A DNA stretch of 64,000 nucleotides, from the NCBI GenBank assembly GCA_900770665.1, contig CAAGKZ010000077.1:1-64000 (forward strand), given 5' to 3'. The translations under genes and the position numbers were made by a program. Of this stretch, positions 16,027-25,051 are shown piece by piece. The stretch comes from Bacteroidaceae bacterium. GTDB lineage: Bacteria; Bacteroidota; Bacteroidia; Bacteroidales; Bacteroidaceae. Below the pieces are notes generated by a model that did not search any database, was not told the origin of the DNA, and saw only the letters and a list, made by a program, of their open reading frames with translations. The stretch's first letter is position 1; every line of letters starts with the position of its first letter.

Positions 16027-18348
16027 TCAATTGTTCTTTTTTATAGTATCGACAGGGTTGGCACTTGCGGCACGCAACGATAGCAACAGCTGCACTGAAT
16101 ATACCACAGCCAGAACAAACAATGCACCGACAATGTATATCCACAGCGGAACATCGCAACGCATCTGTGCAAGGGTCGATAGCCATTTGTCATTCCACCA
16201 CACTGCCAACGCAATACCACAAACCGTTGCCGGCAACACAATCCATAACAGACGCACACCAAGAACAGCAAGAACCTCGCTCACCTTCGCACCGCACACC
16301 CTGCGCACAGCAATCTCTTTGCGACGGCGTGCCATCTCTCCCTGTATGTAACCACACAGGCCGATAAAGGCTATCAGCAGCACAACAACGGCTACAACGG
16401 TCATCCCGTTACGCATCTCCTTGACATCGGCAAATGTGTGTTCAACCCAATCGCGATAATATATCATTTTATATTTTAAATACCCGTCATATACCGATGA
16501 TACAGCCTCATCAAGCGCCTTTACATTCTCGGCATTCAACTCATTAAGCAGTATATTATACAATACCACGGCATTATACTCGGGAGCCATATCACTTATA
16601 TAAGGCACGGTGTGCATCACAATGGGCTCTACAACACCGGTGCTCATCATGCGGAAATCGGCCACTACACCCACAATTTCAAAGCTTTGTCCCGAGCCAT
16701 CGTAGATAATCTTGCCAATAGGCGAATCCTCCCACCCACGCATCTCCACATACTTCTCGTTCACAATAGCCTTGTCAGCGCCATCCGTAGCGAAGAAATT
16801 GCGACCTTGTAGAATATTCATTTGCATTGAAGGAATATAGTTGTGGTCGATTATATCCCATCGGCAACTGAAGAGCAGGTTTCCCTGTTCATCAACACAG
16901 GGCATTCCCGAATAGCCCTCAAGTGGAGACTGTGCCGACATTCCGACATTCTCCACAAAAGGCAGAGAGCGCAATTTGTCGGCTATAACGCCGGCATCCC
17001 CAATTTTTGTAGAGAGTTGCACGGCCATGAGCCTGTCGAATTTATAACCATAATCGGCATTCACGACATAAGATGCCTGTCTGTTGGTGACAAACAGGAA
17101 AATCACAACTGCAACCGTTGCTGTAACCTGGACAAAAAGCAGAATCTTTTTCCACCAGGCACGATTGTCACCGCCACGATGGAATGCATACGAAACGCTC
17201 ACCACCGAGAACAACGCAGCCGGTATTATACCTGCCACAGCAAAACCGGCAAGGCACACAAGTACAGGTATCCACATACGCTCGAGGGCAAAAAGGTCGG
17301 CAATATTGTAGCCCAACAACGCGAATATCTCATCTCGCAGACAATATATTGCAACAGTTGCAATAAGCACCGATGCAGCAAGCAACAGCATTGTCTCCAC
17401 CAGAAGCATACCGAACACACCACAACGCGAAGCTCCATTACACTTCATTGTAGCAATGGTGCGGCTACGCTTTGCAAGTGCAGAGATTGTGAGCAGCACG
17501 TAATTGAGGCAAGCCACCATAAGGGCTATGAAAGCAATTGTCGCATAGAGCGCCTGCATCTGTTTCACATCGTTACCGACATACATGGTCGATGTCAGAG
17601 GAGCGAAATAAAAACTCTTCTGCCACTCCTTACAATGTTCGGCAACGCCATGTTTCTCAAGAAAAGCCGGCATTGCAGCCTCAACCTCGGCGATATCGGC
17701 ACCGGGACGCAACTTTATGAATGTTGAATAACTATCCTGCCCGGTCCAAACTTCGTCATTGCTGTCGTACGGGAGATATTCAAGAATATCGAAATCTCCT
17801 ATCGACTGGTTTGCCGGGGGTGTTCTGAACACACCGGCAACAACCATAAGCCCCAGTTTCTTGCCCAATGGATCCTCATCACCGAACATTTTTCTTGCAA
17901 GCCGCTCCGAAATCATCACCTCATCGGCCGCTGCACCCTCACTACTTAGAATGCGGTGAGCATCGCCACTGATTACCCCAAAATCGAGGACATCGAAAAA
18001 AGTACTGTTCGTTTTCAATGCTTTTGCCGTCATCAAGTTATCGGTGGTACCAAAAATTTTTTCCACCTCAATGAAATGCACAGCAGCCTCAACCTGGGGC
18101 ATATCAGCGACAAGATTCGGTGCAAGCGGTTTTACCTGCTTGTCGGAAATTCCAAACTGCGGCGACTTAATCCACACCTGATATATACGTTCCTTATCGG
18201 GGAAAAAGCTATTGAACGACATATTGAATCCCACGTAAGAGAATACGAGAAGCGCAACGGCCATGCCCAAAGACAAGGAGAGCAACCTGGCGAGTGAATT
18301 GCCGCGGTTTTTAAGCAGATAGCGGAATGAATAGTTGAATAATTGCAT
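16027..18348 (-). CDS. MacB/FtsX-type ABC transporter permease (no ATPase domain)
   Basis: 773 aa from the ATG at 18348 (MQLFNYSFRYLLKNRGNS); the in-frame TTG nine bases upstream is less likely. Same double FtsX/MacB architecture as its neighbour, with ALAKRSRTIATMKCNGAS and RRKEIAVRRVCGAKVSEVLAV as the two cytoplasmic FtsX motifs. It is more divergent from the other two paralogues than they are from each other. Only 14 bp separate it from the next permease gene. Upstream is a tandem-repeat block rather than a recognisable promoter. Confidence 0.9.
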   Translation of the reverse strand: MQLFNYSFRYLLKNRGNSLARLLSLSLGMAVALLVFSYVGFNMSFNSFFPDKERIYQVWIKSPQFGISDKQVKPLAPNLVADMPQVEAAVHFIEVEKIFGTTDNLMTAKALKTNSTFFDVLDFGVISGDAHRILSSEGAAADEVMISERLARKMFGDEDPLGKKLGLMVVAGVFRTPPANQSIGDFDILEYLPYDSNDEVWTGQDSYSTFIKLRPGADIAEVEAAMPAFLEKHGVAEHCKEWQKSFYFAPLTSTMYVGNDVKQMQALYATIAFIALMVACLNYVLLTISALAKRSRTIATMKCNGASRCGVFGMLLVETMLLLAASVLIATVAIYCLRDEIFALLGYNIADLFALERMWIPVLVCLAGFAVAGIIPAALFSVVSVSYAFHRGGDNRAWWKKILLFVQVTATVAVVIFLFVTNRQASYVVNADYGYKFDRLMAVQLSTKIGDAGVIADKLRSLPFVENVGMSAQSPLEGYSGMPCVDEQGNLLFSCRWDIIDHNYIPSMQMNILQGRNFFATDGADKAIVNEKYVEMRGWEDSPIGKIIYDGSGQSFEIVGVVADFRMMSTGVVEPIVMHTVPYISDMAPEYNAVVLYNILLNELNAENVKALDEAVSSVYDGYLKYKMIYYRDWVEHTFADVKEMRNGMTVVAVVVLLIAFIGLCGYIQGEMARRRKEIAVRRVCGAKVSEVLAVLGVRLLWIVLPATVCGIALAVWWNDKWLSTLAQMRCDVPLWIYIVGALFVLAVVYSVQLLLSLRAASANPVDTIKKNN

Positions 18349-18373
18349 ATAATCCAATTAGAATATTTTATAT

Positions 18374-18672
18374 TATCAATGACAAGGCAAAGGCAGTGAT
18401 ACCTGCAAGAGTGCTGAAGAGCAGGCACACTGCGCATTTGCCCGTCATCTCTTAAAATCATTGTAGCGAGGCAAAGACAAGGCTTGCGAAGTTGCTGTGA
18501 GCGCAGTTTACTGAGCGTAAATGAGCACCACAGCAACTAGCATAACGCAGTATTTGCCCACTATCTCTTAAAATCATTGTAGCGAGGCAAAGACAAGGCT
18601 TGCGAAGTTGCGGGGAGCGCAGTTTACTGAGCGTAAATGAGCACCACAGCAACGAGCGTAACGCAGTATTTG
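18374..18672. repeat. Two 116-bp tandem repeats plus a degenerate third unit
   Basis: Units about 18441-18556 and 18557-18672 are nearly identical. Each has ATCTCTTAAAATCATTGTAG, GCGCAGTTTACTGAGCGTAA and TAACGCAGTATTTGCCC. A decayed partial copy lies at 18374-18440. Each unit has an internal inverted pair GTTGCTGTG...CACAGCAAC, intact in the first unit and mutated on one side in the second. The block fills the 342-bp gap between the ABC ATPase and the permease. No credible gene is inside. Confidence 0.8.
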
Positions 18673-18690
18673 CCCGGTACAATGGTTTTA

Positions 18691-19371
18691 TTACAATTTG
18701 TTTGCCACATCAGTAACAATCTGTCCGTCGAAGAGACAGATGGTACGTGATGCGAACTGTGCATCGTGCTGTGAGTGGGTAACCATGATTATTGTGGTAC
18801 CCTCGCGATTAAGTTCCTGCAACAGTGCCATAACCTCCTGACCGTTCTTTGAGTCAAGGTTACCTGTAGGCTCATCGGCAAGCACAAGTTTTGGGTTGGA
18901 CACCACTGCACGTGCTATTGCCACGCGCTGCTGCTGACCACCCGAGAGCTGCTGCGGGAAGTGACCTGCGCGGTGCGAGATGTTCATGCGGTCGAGCATT
19001 TCGTTCACACGTCTCTTGCGCTCGGATGCCTTCACGCCCATATACACAAGCGGAAGCTCCACATTCTCGAACACAGTCATCTCATCAATGAGGTTGAACG
19101 ACTGGAACACAAAACCCAAATTTCCTTTGCGGAACTGTGTACGCTCCTTCTCGCGCAAGGTACCCACCTCATTGCCGAACAATTGATAGCTTCCGTCTGT
19201 GGGGTTATCAAGCAGGCCAAGAATGTTGAGCAATGTTGATTTTCCGCAACCCGAAGGACCCATCACAGCTACGAATTCACCCTCCTTTACTTCGAATGAT
19301 ACACCGTTAAGAGCAATTGTCTCTACTTCCTCTGTGAAGAAACTCTTCTTCAAATTTTCTACTTTAAGCAT
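18691..19371 (-). CDS. ABC transporter ATP-binding protein (LolD/MacB type)
   Basis: 226 aa, the standard size of a stand-alone ATPase for FtsX-type permeases. Walker A GPSGCGKST (about residues 39-47), Q-loop VFQSFNLID, ABC signature LSGGQQQRVAIARA, Walker B VLADEPTGNLDS and the H-loop VTHSQ are all intact. The LolD/FtsE-like X-loop region follows the signature. It lies between the interrupted permease and the two intact ones and is the only ATPase of the cluster, so it probably serves all three. Confidence 0.95.
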   Translation of the reverse strand: MLKVENLKKSFFTEEVETIALNGVSFEVKEGEFVAVMGPSGCGKSTLLNILGLLDNPTDGSYQLFGNEVGTLREKERTQFRKGNLGFVFQSFNLIDEMTVFENVELPLVYMGVKASERKRRVNEMLDRMNISHRAGHFPQQLSGGQQQRVAIARAVVSNPKLVLADEPTGNLDSKNGQEVMALLQELNREGTTIIMVTHSQHDAQFASRTICLFDGQIVTDVANKL

Positions 19372-19419
19372 AATTGTTTTGTTTTTATTGATTAATATTT
19401 TTTGTTTATTTATTTTTAC

Positions 19420-19520
19420 TCTCCCCTCCGGTCTGCGACCACCTCCACCTCAAAGAGGGGAGGAGTTCTCCCACCTTGATGCAAGGGGGGAGTGCCCTGT
19501 AAGGGCGAGGGGGAATTATC
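19420..19520. repeat. G/C-run palindromic intergenic element
   Basis: Runs such as CTCCCCTC (19421-19428) pair with GAGGGGAG (19455-19462), followed by AGGGGGGAGTGCC and GGGCGAGGGGG. Composition is unlike the AT-rich sequence on both sides. It lies between permease and ATPase genes of one operon. Confidence 0.5.
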
Positions 19521-19535
19521 ATTTTACATTCTTTC

Positions 19536-21980
19536 TTACTTGTTTATTGCATCGACAGGATTGTCATTTGCAGCCTTGTAGGCACGTGCTGTCACCGTCA
19601 TAATCGTTATAAGCACCACAATGGCAATGGCAAGCAGATAAACCCAGACTGCCATTGTTGCACGGTAGGCAAACTGCTGCATCCAGCGGTCAATCACAAA
19701 ATAGCTCACTGGCACTGCCACAAGCGAACATATCGCAACAATACGCAGATATATGATGTTGAACATACTGAGAATTGAAGCCACCGATGAACCATGTACA
19801 CGGCGTATGCCAATCTCCTTGCGACGATATTGTGTTTCAAATAGAACAAGTCCGAACACACCGATTATAGATATTGAAATGGAAAGCATAGTAAACAGCA
19901 TTATAAGAGAGGAAAGTTTCTCTTCTTTCTGATACTGCTGTTCGAGTTCTGCATCAAAGAGTGCCACATCGTAACTGTCGGTGGGGGCGCTTGGTGCATA
20001 CTCGGCAATAGTCTGCATGATATACTCTTTTACAGCCGGGATATCGGCACCGGCCACCGTACGCACATACAGATGTTCGCAAACCCTCCAAGGATATTTG
20101 CCGAACACATAGAACGCAAAGGGTTCGATGTTATACTGCATGGGGCGATAGTTGAAATCACTGCATATACCCACGACATCAGCATCACCGCGGTGACCGG
20201 GTATCTTGTCACCCACCTTAATGCCTACCTTGCGTGAAGCATCTTCATTAAAAATGTAAACTCCATTGACAGTAGCCTCGTCACTGCTGCAGAAATCCCT
20301 ACCATCGACAATGTCAATCTTCATAAGCTGCAGAAAATCCCATGAAACCGGATATACATTGAAATATATTCCATTGCCGTTGACATTGCGTCCCCACTGC
20401 ATTCTCGAAGGTGTCACAAGCTCGCCGTTGGCAAAAGCGACGTCAATGATTGCGGGGTTCTGTGTAAGAGTCTCGGCAAAGGCATCGCGCCTTACTTGTG
20501 ACAATCCGTTCTCCAAATCAAAAGACTCGAAGACAGTTTCGGCAGGCAATTTGTCAACAACAAGAAGATTCTCTTTGTCAAAACCCATATCGTAACCGAG
20601 CATAAACTCACGTTGGCGATGTATGAAGAGTGAGCATATGATGAGCGTAATGGAAATGAAATACTGCACAGCAACCAGCGTGTAGCGCAAACGGCGGCCG
20701 GGAGCCGATGCCTGGAAGCCTGAGATAACCATTGCCGGCGAGAAGCGGGTAATGTAGAATGCAGGATAAATGCTTGCCACAATGCCTGCAGTAATGGCTA
20801 CCACCACAACAACAAGAGCAATACCCCCATTATTACTGAATGAAATCGATGTAGAGAGTTGGTTTACCATCGGTGTCCCGGCAAACAGCCCGACAAATAT
20901 AGCTGCAACTGCAAGGGCTGTAGCCACAAGACCCACGGCTTCTAAAACAAAATTCATTCGCAGTCTAAATGTTGATGCACCAAAGACCTTGTAAGTATTT
21001 ATTGCCCTTATACGCACGGGAATGAGTGCAAAGAAGAAATTCACGAAGTTTATCATTGCAATTACAATTATAAGAACTGCAATTGCCACGAATGTGTATG
21101 TTGTCGACCTGTTACCAACATCGTGATAAGCGGTACTTACATCATCCGAGAAATAGAGTTCAGTCAAAGGATTAAGGCGCGGAGTAGCCATTTTAATGTA
21201 TTGCTCGACGGCTTCTTCATCAGCATACGATTCGTGCTCGACATTCAATGTACGTAACAGAGCCTCCTTCATCTTCTCAACAACAGCATCGGGTGATGCG
21301 CCATCAGCCAACTGTATGAAATAAGGATTGTTCCAATTGTTGGGGTTTTCATCCTCCTACGCAATCGACATACCACCCCAACCGTCTGTTCCGTCAAGAA
21401 TACTTGGTGAAGGAGTGTCCTTGCATATTGCGACTACTGTAGCTGTTGCATTCTCCTCATTCGCATCGCGGCCGTAGCACAACACATCACCTACAGAGAG
21501 ATTGAACCTTTTTGCAGCAGACTCTTTAAGAACCAACGAATAGTGGTCTATCACATTTTCGAGCGAACCCTCGATAACCTCAATGCCAAGAATCTCCAGT
21601 CCCTCATGCTCTGTCTCACACAGGTTCAACTCGATATTGTCTATGCGGTCGTCTAACTTTCTCGAATAAACAGAGTTTATATTGAAATGTCCGGTAGGTG
21701 TTATTGTGGCACTCTTTTCAATCTCGGGAATATCCTTGCATAGGTCGTCGGGCAACTGGCGCGGCCATGTGATATCCCAATACCCCTCCTCGGCAAAATT
21801 GGGATGTTCGAGACGATAGATGTTACGGGCATTGGGTATGCCTTTGTTATACGACAGGTCGTAATTCACCTGCACCATTATCAGGTACACCGCAGCAAAG
21901 GCCAATGCCATTCCAAGAATGTTGAGCACCGACGATGTGGTGTAACGTTTCAGCAATGTTATGAAATTCTTTATATACAT
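19536..21980 (-). pseudogene. MacB/FtsX-type ABC permease interrupted by one in-frame TAG
   Basis: The gene reads as one 814-codon frame (stop excluded) from the ATG at 21980 (MYIKNFITLLKRYTTSSVLN), except for TAG at codon 208 (21357-21359). Upstream of the stop are the first helix and half of the first periplasmic domain. Downstream, in the same frame, EDENPNNWNNPYFIQLADG continues the domain, followed by the rest of a complete permease with RRKEIGIRRVHGSSVASI near the end. There is no frameshift. Explanations are a recent nonsense mutation (CAG to TAG would be one transition), an assembly error, or suppression. If real, the N-terminal fragment should not function alone. It sits in second permease position behind hlyD. 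Confidence 0.85.
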
Positions 21981-22022
21981 GGTATCTGTTTATTAAAAGT
22001 TTTTGAATCTGATACTATATTA

Positions 22023-23291
22023 TCATTCTGCATCTTCCAATATCAATTCATCATTGTCGCCAAAATTGTCATACGACGACGTAATTACCCTCTCACCGGG
22101 TGAAAGGCCTTCAAGCACCTCGTAATATTTTGGATTCTGGCGACCTATGCGAATCTCGCGGCGATAAGCCTTTTCACCAGCTGCATCTACTACATATATC
22201 CAACGGCCGCCTGTCTTCTGGAAGAATGCACCACGCGGTATATACACAGCCTCAACAGGCTGACCGAGCTGCAAATTCAGGTTGTACGTCTGTCCTGAGC
22301 GTATATTGTCGGGCAGTTCACCGATGAATGTAAGGTCGACTTTGAATTTTCCCTCACGCACCTCGGGATAGACCTTGCGCAGCAACATATCGTAACTGTT
22401 GTCGCGGCGAACGAATGAGGCTGTAAGGCCGGTTGCCACACGGTCAATGTAATGTTCATCAACCATTGCTGTAACCTTGTAGGCCGAGAGGTCGTTTATC
22501 TGACCAATGGCACTGCCCTGCGAGAGTGTCTGTCCAAGTACTACATTAAGCATACCCACCTCGCCATCAATGGGGGCTTTGACCTTGAGATTACCGACAC
22601 GTTCGCGTATAAGCTGCATATTTAGCTGCATTGAGCGCAGGTTCTCATCGAGTTGCGCTACCTGCACGCTGCGGTAGAGCGAATCCTGTATCTGACGCTC
22701 TCCGACAAGGGAACGACGTGCCACGGCAAGCTCATAATCCTCCTTTGACTGCAAATAGACCTCACGCGAAATGAGTTCACTCTCATAAAGTTCATGGTTC
22801 TGCTCATAGGCGCGCTGCTTACGGGTTACATCGAGGTCCAGCTGAAGCATCTCCTGGCGCAGTGCAAGACGCTCCTGCTCCATTGAGATGAGCGTGTTGC
22901 GCAGAATGTTCTGTTTCTCGGCCAAATCGGCCTCGGACTGCAGAATCTGCATCGATAGCTGTTTGTTTGTCATTTCAAGGATTACATCACCGGCCTTCAC
23001 GGTTGTACCCTCCTCGGCAACAATGCGCTCCACCACTCCGCTTTCCAACGGTGAGAGCTGCATAGTCGTTATAGGCTGAACAATTCCGTTGAGAGTAGCA
23101 TAATCGTTGAACTCGCCCTGTTCCACTGTAGAAACAATAATTGTTGCACTGTTCACACGTAGTGTGGTGGTGTTCTTTTTGAGCAACAGCCACGCGACAA
23201 GCACCAACAGAAGTGCTCCGAAGAGATAAGGCAAACTCTTCTTGCTTAGAATGGCACGCCATCCTTTTTTCTTTTCCAATTTTATATCCAT
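22023..23291 (-). CDS. HlyD/MacA-type periplasmic adaptor of an efflux pump
   Basis: 422 aa with one N-terminal membrane helix (about residues 15-33, LPYLFGALLLVLVAWLLL). Then comes a lipoyl half-motif (LSPLESGVVERIVAEEGTTVKAGDVILEM), a long coiled-coil hairpin (about 110-240), the second lipoyl half (VKAPIDGEVGMLNV), and beta-barrel and membrane-proximal domains ending in YEVLEGLSPGERVITSSYDNF. It bridges the inner-membrane permeases and TolC. Gap to tolC is 37 bp, so it is in one operon. Confidence 0.93.
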   Translation of the reverse strand: MDIKLEKKKGWRAILSKKSLPYLFGALLLVLVAWLLLKKNTTTLRVNSATIIVSTVEQGEFNDYATLNGIVQPITTMQLSPLESGVVERIVAEEGTTVKAGDVILEMTNKQLSMQILQSEADLAEKQNILRNTLISMEQERLALRQEMLQLDLDVTRKQRAYEQNHELYESELISREVYLQSKEDYELAVARRSLVGERQIQDSLYRSVQVAQLDENLRSMQLNMQLIRERVGNLKVKAPIDGEVGMLNVVLGQTLSQGSAIGQINDLSAYKVTAMVDEHYIDRVATGLTASFVRRDNSYDMLLRKVYPEVREGKFKVDLTFIGELPDNIRSGQTYNLNLQLGQPVEAVYIPRGAFFQKTGGRWIYVVDAAGEKAYRREIRIGRQNPKYYEVLEGLSPGERVITSSYDNFGDNDELILEDAE

Positions 23292-23328
23292 AGTTTCAAA
23301 TTTATTATTTCCGATATTATCAAAAGTA

Positions 23329-24651
23329 TCATTTCACTTCCACAAGCGGAATGCCGCTATAGTAGTCGACCATACGTTTCTCAATCATGTACTGCAGTTT
23401 CGAGCGCAGGCAGTCCGACTTTGCCTGCAGCAAGGTTGTTGCCGACATCTGAAGTTCGATTGCAGTAACAAGTCCCTTTTCAAACTTTGCCGCTATGCCA
23501 TCATATGCCAACTGAGCAGCCTCAATTTTTTTCAGTGCCTGAATATACTGTTTACCATAACCCTCCATCTGCCTACATGCCTGCACCACCTCACTCTCCA
23601 CCGCGTTGCGTGTCGCCTCCATCTCAAGCTCGGCGTTGCGCATTGAGTTGCGCGATGAACGCACTGTAGCCTTGCGGCTAAGATTTGAGAATATTGGGAT
23701 AGACATTGAGACACCGACATAACCGCCACGGTTATTCTCAAGCTGAGTCCAGAATGCGGGATAAGCAGAACTATTGAAGTTTGTATAGTAACTTGTTCCT
23801 ACACCACCCGAAAGGCTTATTGTGGGGAACCAACAGCCCTTTGCTTTCATATAGTTGAACTTTGACTCTTTCACAGCAAGGCTTGCTGAAACAACCTGTA
23901 CGTTGGATGAAAGAGCATTGTCCATGACACTCTCAAGCGAAACCGTGCCTACCGTTGGAAGGAGATCACCGGCAATGACAACATCAAGCGCCTCGTCTTG
24001 CGGGTAGTTCATAAGCTCGCGCAACGCAATGTATGCCATTGCAAGATTGTTCTGCTGCTCGGTGAGCAAGTAGTCATAACCGGCCTCCTGCGATGCAACC
24101 TCGGCAACCTCGGCAGCACTCTTGAGGCCTAATTCATGGAGTTTTCGTGCCTGAAGCAGAGTCTTTCGCGATGCAGAAAGTTGCTCCTCTGCAATCGTCA
24201 CAGCCTCCTTATAATATACAACATCGGTATATGCACGCATCACCTCCATAGCCACCCTATCACGGGCTATCTGCAGGTCGCTGTAACCACGGTCACGCGC
24301 CACCTTGGCTGCACGGATAGTGTTGACATAGCGCAAGCCTGCAAAAAGCGGCATAGAAGCTCCCAAGTCATAGGAGTTGCTGAATGTTGAGACTGTGGTG
24401 TAACTGTTTGTCTCGGGATCGATTGATCGTCCGAAATTGGCCGAAGCCGAAACGCCTGCCGATACCGAGGGAAACAATTCTGCAACGGATTGCTTGTAGT
24501 TCATTGTGGCATTGTCGAGACTGTTCTCCTGTTTGGCAACCGAAACGGAGTGCTCAACGGCATATGCCATACATTCGTTCATAGTCATTGTCTGCGCTGT
24601 GGCAAAGGTAATGGAACCGGAAAGAGTCAATATTGCAAATATATTTTTCAT
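23329..24651 (-). CDS. TolC-family outer membrane efflux protein
   Basis: 440 aa with a Sec signal peptide (MKNIFAILTLSGSITFATAQ). Two OEP repeats of coiled-coil helices and beta segments follow, with MNECMAYAVEHSVSVAKQ at the start of repeat 1 and a related LESVMDNALSSNVQVVSASLAVKESK at the start of repeat 2. It forms the outer-membrane exit duct for the adaptor and permeases encoded downstream. It is first gene of the efflux operon, 20-45 bp behind a sigma54-like promoter. Confidence 0.93.
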   Translation of the reverse strand: MKNIFAILTLSGSITFATAQTMTMNECMAYAVEHSVSVAKQENSLDNATMNYKQSVAELFPSVSAGVSASANFGRSIDPETNSYTTVSTFSNSYDLGASMPLFAGLRYVNTIRAAKVARDRGYSDLQIARDRVAMEVMRAYTDVVYYKEAVTIAEEQLSASRKTLLQARKLHELGLKSAAEVAEVASQEAGYDYLLTEQQNNLAMAYIALRELMNYPQDEALDVVIAGDLLPTVGTVSLESVMDNALSSNVQVVSASLAVKESKFNYMKAKGCWFPTISLSGGVGTSYYTNFNSSAYPAFWTQLENNRGGYVGVSMSIPIFSNLSRKATVRSSRNSMRNAELEMEATRNAVESEVVQACRQMEGYGKQYIQALKKIEAAQLAYDGIAAKFEKGLVTAIELQMSATTLLQAKSDCLRSKLQYMIEKRMVDYYSGIPLVEVK

Positions 24652-24681
24652 AAATTAAAAAGTGTTTCTGCAAGATTACGT

Positions 24682-24696
24682 GCCAAAACCGTGCCA
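24682..24696 (-). promoter_or_regulatory. Candidate sigma54 (-24/-12) promoter of the efflux operon
   Basis: On the minus strand TGGCACGGTTTTGGCA gives -24 GG (24695-24694), exactly 10 bp, then -12 GC (24683-24682). The fit to TGGCACGNNNNTTGC has one mismatch (TGGC for TTGC). The predicted start is about 20 bp before the tolC ATG. A second TGGCACG follows at 24685-24679, but its TTGC partner is one base too far. A sigma54 activator is encoded at the end of this gene block. Confidence 0.6.
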
Positions 24697-24999
24697 AACT
24701 TTTCAAATAATTAATTCACAACGAATTAAACAAAATCACAAATTCCAAAAGTGTAAAAATTTTAGACAGACAATGTAAAATGGTTTGACAAGCATGCAAA
24801 CAGTTCGTGCAAGAACGTTAAAGTATAGCCACAGCGCGGTACAATACTATGCACCCTGTCAATTGATGTACATCATCAGCATCAGATGAGAACCAATTCA
24901 AATAAATAAACGATATAATTAATACAGTAGAGAAAATAGAGATTACTCTCTGCTATGTTAAAAAATGTATTTTGATGGTTTTATTCCGGAAAGTTCATT

Positions 25000-25033
25000 T
25001 ACCTTTGTGTCTGACAATAGTGTCAAACACAAA
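25000..25033 (+). promoter_or_regulatory. Promoter -7 box overlapped by a 30-bp operator-like palindrome
   Basis: TACCTTTG (25000-25007) matches TAnnTTTG. Overlapping it, TTTGTGTCTGACA (25004-25016), ATAG, TGTCAAACACAAA (25021-25033) form 13-bp arms with 12 of 13 pairing. The site covers the -7 box and transcription start, where a repressor would block initiation. The TetR-family gene at the end of the same operon is the likely binder. The rest of the 24652-25051 gap is AT-rich; the sigma54 promoter at its left end is listed separately. Confidence 0.7.
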
Positions 25034-25051
25034 AGAAAAACTTTTATTCCT

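Noticed and set aside
18132..18682. Minus-strand frames of 134 and 74 codons
   Set aside because: They lie on the 116-bp tandem repeats, and their shared peptide comes only from the repeat.
24679..24685. Second TGGCACG as an independent sigma54 promoter
   Set aside because: The spacing from its GG to the following GC is 11 bp rather than 10, which sigma54 rarely tolerates.
24780..24860. tRNA-like GTTCGTGCAAGAAC stretch
   Set aside because: No cloverleaf can be drawn around it; only a short inverted repeat.
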